A stretch of 5,723 nucleotides of DNA from an uncultured Bacteroidales bacterium (GTDB lineage: Bacteria > Bacteroidota > Bacteroidia > Bacteroidales > UBA932): positions 1-5,723 of the forward strand of contig CAKUSF010000129.1 of assembly GCA_934678915.1 (NCBI GenBank). Direction: 5' to 3'. Made by a program: the position numbers and the translations under genes. Shown piece after piece: positions 1-5,723 of the stretch; the first letter of the stretch is position 1; each line of letters starts with the position of its first letter. A model generated the notes under the pieces. It was not told the DNA's origin, did no database searches, and worked only from the letters and a program-made list of their open reading frames with translations.

Positions 1-365
1 ACGGTGTCATATTCATTTCGATTGATGACAATGAGGTGGAGAACCTCAGAAAGGTTTGTGATGAGGTGTTCGGGGAAAGGAATTTCATCGCACAACTTAT
101 TTGGGAAAGGGCATATTCACCTAAAAATGACGCACGCTTCATCTCCAACAGCCACGACTATGTCATAATGTTTGCGAAAAATATTGACAATTTCGTAATC
201 GGGCGTCTTGAAAGGACAGATGAGGCTAATGCACGATATCAAAATCCTGATAACGACCCAAGGGGTGTATGGAAGCCAAGTGATTTGTCAGTAAAGACAT
301 ACAATGCCGAGTGCGATTATCCAATTACGACCCCATCGGGTCGTATTATAGAGCCTCCAGGATAA
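1..365 (+). CDS. mod: Mod N-terminal fragment (partial at 5' end, frameshifted at 3' end)
   Basis: The frame is open from base 3 with no stop to the left edge, so the first in-window start-like codon (GTG at 36) is internal and should not be taken as the real start. The first residues, GVIFISIDDNEV, followed by NLRKVCDEVFGERNF, are the hallmark segment after the DPPY motif of Type III Mod and related adenine-specific methyltransferases. Further on, HDYVIMFAKN, the W-K-P-x-D-L-S-V-K-T-Y segment and the TPSGR...EPP segment are also typical. After Pro-Pro at 354-359 the frame gives only one Gly and then TAA. A family member would continue with a Gly-x-x-Trp-Arg type segment leading into NRIWFG, so this end is artificial or mutational and not a natural C-terminus. 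Alone, the fragment lacks the SAM-binding motif I and should be inactive. Confidence 0.8.
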   Translation, partial: GVIFISIDDNEVENLRKVCDEVFGERNFIAQLIWERAYSPKNDARFISNSHDYVIMFAKNIDNFVIGRLERTDEANARYQNPDNDPRGVWKPSDLSVKTYNAECDYPITTPSGRIIEPPG

Positions 366-366
366 T
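354..366 (+). other. Deletion/frameshift junction inside mod
   Basis: The codons for Pro-Pro (354-359) are followed by a single G (360) and then, in another phase, GAT AAT AGA, which begins the conserved D-N-R-I-W-F-G block at 361. The only overlap of the two open frames is 352-362, so the break is fixed to a few bases. By recollection of intact homologues, about 17 residues with a central Trp-Arg normally lie between these blocks. A single leftover base then implies a loss of 3n+2 bases, about 50. No homopolymer or obvious tandem repeat is seen here, which argues against a slippage-type phase-variation tract. Confidence 0.75.
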
Positions 367-396
367 AGAATATGGTTTGGAAGTGATGGGAATAGC

Positions 397-1269
397 GTGC
401 CTTGCATCAAGCGTTTTCTAACAGAACTCAAATATGATGGTATGGCTCCTACATCCATACTATTCTATAAAGAAGTTGGCCATAGTCAAGAGGGAGCAAA
501 AGAGGTTGTATCTCTCTTTGGAGACAAAGGTGTATTCGATGGCCCTAAACCCGTACGCTTGCTTCAGCGTCTGATTACCCTTGCTAATCTGAAAGACGAT
601 TCCATCGTCCTGGATTTCTTTTCAGGAAGCGCGACTACAGCCCATGCTTTGATGAAGACTAATTTTGAGAAGGGAACTGACAGAAAATTCATTCTTGTAC
701 AATTGCCTGAGGCCGTGAGCGACAAGAAAAAAGATCAAGGCTACAGCACGATCTGCGAGATCGGCAAGGAGCGCATCCGCCGTGCCGACAAGAAGATTCT
801 GGAAGAACAGGCGGCAAAGAAAGACGGTAACGGATTGTTCGACAAAGAAACTGAACAGGCTCGGCTCGATGTTGGTTTCCGCGTCTTGAAGTTGGATACT
901 TCCAACATGCGGGATGTATATTACACGCCAGAGGAATCCTCCGCTGCCACTCTGTTCGATGATAATATAAAGCCTGACCGCACACCGGAAGATCTCCTGT
1001 TCCAGGTGATGCTTGAGTGCAACCTTCCGCTCTCGGCGAAAATCGAAAGAAAGACGATCGCCGGCAAGGAAGTGTTCAGCGTGAACGATGATTACCTGAT
1101 CGCCTGCTTCGACGAGGACGTGAACGAGACCGTGATCACCGAAGTCGCCAAACGCAAGCCATACTACTTCGTAATGCGCGACAGTTCCCTATCCTCCGAC
1201 CAGGTCACCGACAACTTCGAGCAGATCTTCAACGCCTACAGCAAAGACACCATCAGAAGAATTTTGTAA
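397..1269 (+). CDS. mod: Mod C-terminal fragment with motifs X and I
   Basis: GTG 397 is merely the first start-like codon. Homologous sequence in this frame begins at base 361 (DNRIWFGSDGNSVP) and ends with TAA at 1267-1269, so the piece is the rest of mod and not an independent gene. Visible family features are the VPCIKRFLTELK and FYKEVGHSQE segments, then FDGPKPVRLLQRLI (motif X region, about 535-576), then DFFSGSATTAHAL (motif I, 613-651), where the second Gly of FxGxG is Ala. The VQLPE and ICEIGKERIRRA segments follow. The 3' part, from about 860, matches the Mod C-terminal domain (GFRVLKLD, the DLLFQVMLE helix, ending in a Ser-Lys-Asp-Thr-Ile-Arg-Arg-Ile-Leu tail). It lacks motif IV and so cannot methylate alone. 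No Shine-Dalgarno precedes 397; reinitiation is possible but unsupported. GC content rises clearly after about base 700. Confidence 0.8.
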   Translation: MPCIKRFLTELKYDGMAPTSILFYKEVGHSQEGAKEVVSLFGDKGVFDGPKPVRLLQRLITLANLKDDSIVLDFFSGSATTAHALMKTNFEKGTDRKFILVQLPEAVSDKKKDQGYSTICEIGKERIRRADKKILEEQAAKKDGNGLFDKETEQARLDVGFRVLKLDTSNMRDVYYTPEESSAATLFDDNIKPDRTPEDLLFQVMLECNLPLSAKIERKTIAGKEVFSVNDDYLIACFDEDVNETVITEVAKRKPYYFVMRDSSLSSDQVTDNFEQIFNAYSKDTIRRIL

Positions 1270-1280
1270 TTTCACGAATT
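1270..1280 (+). promoter_or_regulatory. Short mod-to-middle-gene spacer without Shine-Dalgarno
   Basis: Only 11 bases (ttcacgaatt plus one) separate the mod TAA from the ATG at 1281. They contain no purine-rich Shine-Dalgarno element and have no room for a promoter, so the middle gene should be translated from the mod transcript. Lack of Shine-Dalgarno is normal in Bacteroidota. Confidence 0.45.
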
Positions 1281-2666
1281 ATGAAAACGATAGAAGATTA
1301 CAGAACTCTTCCTGAAGGTCAGACTTTTGACAGGAAAAGCGCACGGATAGAGCCGAAGGCTTTGGCAATTATTATGGTTGCTATGGCCAATGCTGATGGA
1401 GGTACAATAGCTATCGGTATCGAAGACGATGGCAGTGTGTCCGGCATTGATGAGCATAGCGACCATATTAGCGATTTGCTGCGTGTTCCATTCGACTATT
1501 GCATCCCTTCCATTAATGTCCACCCACGAAGAATCAAATGTTCTGATAAGAAAGGAAAAGATAACCATATCTTGATACTTGATGTCGAACAAAGCTCTGC
1601 TATGCATTCTACAACAGCGGATGATTCATACTATCGTGTTGGTGACAAATCAAAGAGATTGTCTTTTGATGACAGAATGCAGATCATGCTGGCTAAAGGA
1701 GTGCAGTATTTCGAAGATTATCCTGTTTCACGTGCTACTGTTGAAGACCTTGATTTAGACTTTGTTTCGAGTTATTGCAAAAGAATTGGCTACAAGAAAG
1801 ATGCCCTGTCGTTTTTGCGTTCAAACGGAGATTACATTATCGTAAAAGATGGAAAAGAACAAATAAGCGGTGCTGCGATCCTGCTTTTTGGCAAAGACCC
1901 ACAACGATTCTTTCAACGTGCCCACATTCGGTTTATCAGATATGATGGAAGAGAAGAGAAAGTCGGGCGGGAAATGAATGTCATCAAAGACGTTACTTTT
2001 AAAGGAAAGATTCTTGAAATGACACAAACGGCCATTGCTTATGTCAAAACGCAAATAAAAGAACGCACATATCTTGACTCAAATGCCCTATTTGTGACCA
2101 AACCTGAATATCCAGAGTTCTGTTGGACTGAGTTAATAGTGAATGCGGTGGCGCACAGGGACTATTCCATCCTCGGGACAGATATCCATATAAAGTTATT
2201 TGACGATCACTTCACGGTAGAAAGCCCTGGAATTCTTCCAGGAAGAGTCCGCCTTCACAACATGCGCACAACTCATTTCTCACGTAACCCCAAGATTGCC
2301 TCATTTATGAAAGAATATGAGTTCATTCGTGAATTTGGAGAAGGAGTTGACAGAATGTACAGAGAATTGGAAGAAGGTGGCTGGCCGAACCCTATCTTCA
2401 GGCAAGATGATTTCATGTTCAGGGCGAATCTTACAGCGAGTCCATCTGTGCCAAATGATCCAAATGATCCAAATGTGATCCAAAACGAGTTTAATAACCA
2501 AGCTTTGCTTCTCATAAAGTCAAACCCATCGATTTCACGCAAAGAACTATCTGATAAACTTGGCATTAGCGATCGCAGGACGAGAGAAATACTCAAAGAG
2601 TTACAAGAATCAGGAACACTAAGACGCCAAGGGACAACCCGAGGTATTTGGATCATATTGAAATAA
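1281..2666 (+). CDS. AlbA_2 (Schlafen-type)/GHKL ATP-binding protein with C-terminal winged helix
   Basis: This 461-residue protein belongs to the large 'RecG-like' or AlbA_2 domain ATP-binding family, which are not true RecG helicases. Residues 13-125 form the AlbA_2 (divergent AAA-4) domain: E13-GQTFDRKS, then M35-ANADGGTIAIGIEDDG, closing with YYRVGDKSKR. Residues about 275-385 form a GHKL-like ATPase domain: N-box E284-LIVNAVAHRDYS, G1-like V313-ESPGILPG, an SRNPKIA segment and REFGEGVDRM (350-359). A Pro-Asn-Asp repeat linker follows (391-398). Residues 405-461 then look like a winged helix (SRKELSDKLGIS, then a recognition-helix-like RRTREILKELQE), likely DNA-binding. No signal peptide or membrane segment is present, so it should be cytoplasmic. 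It lies 11 bases after mod and 12 before res, in one operon. Such proteins are annotated as predicted regulators, but exact function is unknown. Regulation of the R-M operon or an accessory defence role is inference. GC is about 41%, below that of res. Confidence 0.88.
   Translation: MKTIEDYRTLPEGQTFDRKSARIEPKALAIIMVAMANADGGTIAIGIEDDGSVSGIDEHSDHISDLLRVPFDYCIPSINVHPRRIKCSDKKGKDNHILILDVEQSSAMHSTTADDSYYRVGDKSKRLSFDDRMQIMLAKGVQYFEDYPVSRATVEDLDLDFVSSYCKRIGYKKDALSFLRSNGDYIIVKDGKEQISGAAILLFGKDPQRFFQRAHIRFIRYDGREEKVGREMNVIKDVTFKGKILEMTQTAIAYVKTQIKERTYLDSNALFVTKPEYPEFCWTELIVNAVAHRDYSILGTDIHIKLFDDHFTVESPGILPGRVRLHNMRTTHFSRNPKIASFMKEYEFIREFGEGVDRMYRELEEGGWPNPIFRQDDFMFRANLTASPSVPNDPNDPNVIQNEFNNQALLLIKSNPSISRKELSDKLGISDRRTREILKELQESGTLRRQGTTRGIWIILK
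2451..2479 (+). repeat. 9-bp tandem repeat (ccaaatgat) encoding a Pro-Asn-Asp linker
   Basis: Two exact copies of ccaaatgat (2451-2459, 2460-2468) are followed by a third, ccaaatgtgat (2469-2479), carrying two extra bases; GATCC therefore recurs at 2457, 2466 and 2477. The unit is in frame and codes for P-N-D, giving VPNDPNDPNV between the ATPase domain and the winged helix. Gain or loss of 9-bp units would alter linker length without shifting frame. Similar Asn-Asp-Pro-rich linkers occur, from memory, in other members of this family. Confidence 0.8.
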
Positions 2667-2678
2667 AAACAGAAACAA
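2667..2678 (+). promoter_or_regulatory. A-rich leader of res without Shine-Dalgarno
   Basis: The 12-base spacer aaacagaaacaa separates the TAA of the middle gene from the ATG of res. It has no Shine-Dalgarno motif but is strongly A-rich, the usual translation-initiation context in Bacteroidota. It supports ATG 2679 as the res start, and its shortness supports co-transcription with the preceding gene. Confidence 0.5.
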
Positions 2679-5600
2679 ATGAAATTCAACTTCAAGATAC
2701 AACAGTACCAGACTGACGCGGTGGAGAGTACGGTTGCGGTCTTTGCGGGGCAACCGTCCCGAGATGGGTTTCAGTACCGCAGGGACTTAGGTAATAAGGA
2801 TGTCGGACGGATCACTTATGATGACGACTACGCAGGCTTCAGAAACGCAGACATAGAACTCTCTGACCAAAACATGTCTACCAACATCCGTAACATTCAG
2901 GAATCCAACAACATTCCTCAGTCAAAGGCTCTTTCGCACGATCTTGGAAGAGTCGGTCTTGACATCGAGATGGAGACCGGAACTGGCAAGACTTACGTCT
3001 ACATCAAGACTATGTTTGAACTGAACAAGCGTTACGGATGGAGTAAGTTCATTGTTGTGGTGCCAAGCATAGCCATCAGAGAGGGAGTGTCCAAAAGCTT
3101 CGGGATGTTGGAGGATCACTTCATGGAGTACTACGGTAAAAAAGCCAGACACTTCATCTACAACAGCGCAAACCTTCAGCAGCTCGACTCATTTTCAAGC
3201 GATGCAGGCATTAATGTTATGATCATCAACACCCAAGCTTTCGCTTCATCTCTGAAAGAGGGCGCCAAGAACAAGGAAAGCCGCATCATATATTCGGAAA
3301 GGGACGATTTCGGCAGCAGGAAACCGATTGATGTGATCGCGGCCAACAGACCGATCATCATCATGGACGAACCGCAGAAAATGGAAGGGACGGCCACACA
3401 GGCGGCATTGAAAAGATTCAAGCCGCTGTTTGTCCTATATTATTCCGCCACCCATAAGACCAGCCATAACTGCGTCTATGCCCTTGACGCACTTGATGCC
3501 TACAAACAGAAACTCGTCAAGAAAATTCAAGTGAAAGGCTTTGAGGTGAAGAATCTGAGAGGGACAAGCTCATACTTGTACCTTGACAGCATCATTCTGT
3601 CGAAAAACAGGCCTCCGGTCGCCAGGATTGAACTGGAGGTCAAAGGTGCGAACGGCATCAGGAAGGAAACCCGAAAATTCGATGTCCACGACAGCCTTTA
3701 CTCGGTGTCGGAACTTCATGAATATGACGGATTCACCATCTCTGACATCAACGTCTACAATGATTCTGTCTCATTCACGAATGGCATCACTATCCACAAG
3801 GGCGAGGTCTATGGCGACAGCAGCCAGGAGACGATGCAGAGAGTCCAGATACGTGAAACAATAGCTTCACATTTCGAGAAAGAACGTGATCTCTTCAACA
3901 AAGGGATCAAGACCCTGTCTCTCTTCTTCCTTGACGAAGTAGCGAATTACAAAAGCTACAATGAGGCCAGCGAGGAGGTCAAAGGAAAATTCTGGAATAT
4001 CTTCGAGGAGGAATATTCAAACTATCTGAATGAGAACCTTCCTTTCTTCGATGATGATTACCAGCGATACCTAAGGCGTTTCGATGTCGCGCAGGTGCAC
4101 AGAGGTTACTTCTCCATTGACAAGAAGACCGGACGCAGCATTGACAGCGAGACAAAGCGTGGCAGCGACATGTCAGATGACATCTCGGCTTACGATCTGA
4201 TTCTTAAGAACAAGGAGCGACTGTTGAGTTTTGATGAGCCTTGCAGGTTCATATTCTCACACTCCGCACTGCGTGAAGGATGGGACAATCCGAATGTGTT
4301 CCAGATTTGCACTCTCCGTCATGCTAACTCAGCGATCGCAAAGCGTCAGGAAGTCGGACGAGGTCTTCGTCTTTGTGTTGACCAGCAGGGAAACAGGATG
4401 GATTATCAAGAACTCGGCGACGATGTTCAAGAAGTCAACAAACTGACTGTCATTGCCAATGAGAGTTACATGGACTTTGTGGACGGACTTCAAAAGGAAA
4501 CCAAGGAATCACTTCGTGAAAGGCCGACAAAAGCTGACATCAATTTCTTTGAAGTTAAAGTTGTCACCAGAGCAGATGGTGGCATGCAGACAATTAACAG
4601 ACAGGAAGCCATAATGATTTCCGCCTTCTTGATTGGCTGCGGGTATGTTGATGAGAACAACAACATCACTCAGAGGTACAAGGATGATCTGAAAAACAAG
4701 GCACTACAACCTATGCCTCTGGTCCTTAGGCCAATTGAGGCAGAAGTGCACAAACTTATTCAGTCCATCTACGATGAAAAAGTCGAACTTTCGAACATGG
4801 TCGAGAACGGTTACAGCACGAAGACTCCGGACAATGCTCTCAATGCAAACTTCAGCAGGAAAGAGTTCCAGGATCTTTGGAAACTGATCAACCATAAGTA
4901 TGTCTACACAGTTCATTATGACAGCAAAGAACTGATTGATCATGCCATACGTTCAATTGACGCTAATCTGTTCGTCTCAGAACTAAGGTATGTGATGACC
5001 GTCGGTGATCAAGAGGGCGTGGACAGTTTTGGTGGAGAACAAACCACGACAAAAAGCATGACGACTGTCTGCACTTCGACTGTTACATACGACCTTGTCG
5101 GTGACATTGCGAAGAGGAGCTCTTTGACACGAAAGACCGCAGCGGCAATCCTCCGTGGCATCAGACCTAAGAAACTGGCAATGTTCCGAGGCAATCCGGA
5201 AGAGTTCATCACCAAGGTCAGCCGCTTGATCAAAGATGAAAAGGCGACCATCATTGTGGAGCATATTCAGTACGACAAGCTTATGGAGACCTACGACAGC
5301 GACATATTCACGAAAGAGAAGCGCAGCCAAGACATTGGAAAGGCGTACCGAGCTACCAAGAGCATCCAGGATTATGTCTTTACCGATGGCATCTCTGATG
5401 ACAACAATGAGAAAAAGTTCGCAAGGTCACTCGATCAGGCCACAGAGGTTTGCGTTTATGCAAAACTTCCCCGAGGTTTCCAGATCCCGACACCGGTCGG
5501 AAATTATTCCCCGGATTGGGCTATTGCGTTCAACAAAGGGACGGTAAAGCACGTCTTCTTCATAGCCGAGACCAAAGGGAACATAAGTTCTATGGAACTC

Positions 5601-5723
5601 AGGCCGATCGAGACGGCAAAGATAAGATGTGCGAAGGCTCTTTTCAATAACCTGAGTGGAGCTGATGTCCGGTACGACTGCGTGGACAACTACGATCAAC
5701 TTCTCACTGTGATGAAAGAATAG
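2679..5723 (+). CDS. res: Type III restriction endonuclease subunit Res (SF2 helicase + PD-(D/E)xK nuclease)
   Basis: The product has 1014 residues, the usual size for a Type III Res, and begins MKFNFKIQQYQTDAV, a normal Res N-terminus. Superfamily 2 helicase motifs are all present: Walker A METGTGKT (98-105), Ia VVVPSIAIREGV (126-137), the Type III-specific DEPQ box IIIMDEPQKM (226-235), SAT YYSATH (254-259), motif V SALREGWDNPN (529-539) and motif VI QEVGRGLR (557-564). Near the C-terminus is the nuclease site: SPDW (944-947), then E964-T-K966-G. With Mod bound to two inversely oriented unmethylated sites, Res uses ATP for diffusion along DNA and cuts about 25-27 bp from a site (family knowledge). 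No stop, frameshift or missing motif is seen, so the protein should be stable and fold. However, recognition depends on Mod, whose gene here is disrupted, so restriction is predicted to be silent unless another Mod supplies it. The TAG at 5721-5723 ends both gene and window; no terminator can be judged. Confidence 0.96.
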   Translation: MKFNFKIQQYQTDAVESTVAVFAGQPSRDGFQYRRDLGNKDVGRITYDDDYAGFRNADIELSDQNMSTNIRNIQESNNIPQSKALSHDLGRVGLDIEMETGTGKTYVYIKTMFELNKRYGWSKFIVVVPSIAIREGVSKSFGMLEDHFMEYYGKKARHFIYNSANLQQLDSFSSDAGINVMIINTQAFASSLKEGAKNKESRIIYSERDDFGSRKPIDVIAANRPIIIMDEPQKMEGTATQAALKRFKPLFVLYYSATHKTSHNCVYALDALDAYKQKLVKKIQVKGFEVKNLRGTSSYLYLDSIILSKNRPPVARIELEVKGANGIRKETRKFDVHDSLYSVSELHEYDGFTISDINVYNDSVSFTNGITIHKGEVYGDSSQETMQRVQIRETIASHFEKERDLFNKGIKTLSLFFLDEVANYKSYNEASEEVKGKFWNIFEEEYSNYLNENLPFFDDDYQRYLRRFDVAQVHRGYFSIDKKTGRSIDSETKRGSDMSDDISAYDLILKNKERLLSFDEPCRFIFSHSALREGWDNPNVFQICTLRHANSAIAKRQEVGRGLRLCVDQQGNRMDYQELGDDVQEVNKLTVIANESYMDFVDGLQKETKESLRERPTKADINFFEVKVVTRADGGMQTINRQEAIMISAFLIGCGYVDENNNITQRYKDDLKNKALQPMPLVLRPIEAEVHKLIQSIYDEKVELSNMVENGYSTKTPDNALNANFSRKEFQDLWKLINHKYVYTVHYDSKELIDHAIRSIDANLFVSELRYVMTVGDQEGVDSFGGEQTTTKSMTTVCTSTVTYDLVGDIAKRSSLTRKTAAAILRGIRPKKLAMFRGNPEEFITKVSRLIKDEKATIIVEHIQYDKLMETYDSDIFTKEKRSQDIGKAYRATKSIQDYVFTDGISDDNNEKKFARSLDQATEVCVYAKLPRGFQIPTPVGNYSPDWAIAFNKGTVKHVFFIAETKGNISSMELRPIETAKIRCAKALFNNLSGADVRYDCVDNYDQLLTVMKE

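Larger units (their letters stand above)
1..1269 (+). pseudogene. mod: Type III R-M methyltransferase subunit Mod, left-truncated by the window and internally disrupted
   Basis: Taken together, the two open stretches 3-365 and 361-1269 read as one Type III Mod protein in the order expected for a beta-class N6-adenine methyltransferase (motif IV, then target recognition, then motifs X and I, then the C-terminal region). Motif IV (DPPY) should lie just upstream of the window. The frame changes between 352 and 362: the upstream frame stops at a TAA at 363-365, and the downstream frame is closed by a TAG at 349-351. The parts either side align with the family except for a missing segment of about 17 residues at the switch, so I treat the gene as disrupted by an internal deletion. 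Intact Mod would methylate one adenine in an asymmetric 5-6 bp site and would provide recognition for Res. Sequencing or assembly error is the alternative explanation. Confidence 0.82.

Noticed and set aside
36..365. A self-standing small gene starting at GTG 36
   Set aside because: The frame is open to the left edge and encodes conserved Mod sequence before base 36, so this is the middle of a longer gene and GTG 36 is an internal Val codon.
352..366. Programmed ribosomal frameshift in mod
   Set aside because: There is no slippery heptamer or following stem-loop evident, and a frameshift alone would not supply the missing conserved segment of about 17 residues.
1272..1607. A 111-codon open frame on the minus strand over the start of the middle gene
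   Set aside because: It overlaps the AlbA_2 domain coding region, which carries clear conserved motifs. Nothing in the antisense product is recognisable.
1281..2666. Calling the middle gene a RecG helicase
   Set aside because: The frequent 'RecG-like' label is misleading. There is no Walker A (GxGKT) or DExx helicase motif; the visible domains are AlbA_2, GHKL-type ATPase and winged helix.
2273..2695. A 140-codon open frame on the minus strand
   Set aside because: It lies wholly opposite the well-supported ATPase gene and the start of res. Its translation has low-complexity, Ser/Phe-rich character with no recognisable motif, as expected of a shadow frame.
4983..5330. A 115-codon open frame on the minus strand inside res
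   Set aside because: The opposite strand encodes continuous Res sequence. The minus-strand product shows no family features and no start context.

Overview
The window holds most of a Type III restriction-modification (R-M) operon, all on the + strand and tightly packed, with no RNA genes, CRISPR array or insertion sequence visible. The order is mod (methyltransferase/specificity subunit, left end outside the window), an extra gene for an AlbA_2/GHKL-type ATP-binding protein with a C-terminal winged helix, then res (helicase/endonuclease subunit), whose stop codon is the last codon of the window. The gaps between genes are 11 and 12 bases, so one transcript from a promoter upstream of the window is the simplest reading. 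There is no gene-free stretch longer than about 12 bases, apart from the damaged mod junction.

The host is probably a member of the Bacteroidota, for example a gut Bacteroidales species. This is an inference from three things: neither internal start codon has a Shine-Dalgarno sequence, the leader before res is A-rich, and the Mod and Res proteins resemble, from memory, those of Bacteroides/Prevotella relatives. Genus cannot be assigned from this sequence.

The most notable point is that mod is broken. The reading frame that enters at the left edge stops at 363-365. The homologous frame resumes at base 361 in a different phase. The conserved segment normally lying between the two, of roughly 17 residues, is absent. 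This fits a deletion of about 50 bases (3n+2) and not a one-base slip. Because Type III Res relies on Mod for DNA recognition and complex assembly, both methylation and restriction by this copy are predicted to be lost, although res itself looks complete with all its helicase motifs and its PD...ETK nuclease site.

Two further points deserve attention. The gene between mod and res is not a standard Type III subunit and may be a regulator or an accessory defence protein; its linker contains an in-frame 9-base tandem repeat (Pro-Asn-Asp). Base composition is also patchy: the specificity-bearing 5' part of mod and the middle gene are AT-richer (about 40% GC by hand sampling) than the 3' part of mod and res (about 48-53%), which suggests a mosaic locus.
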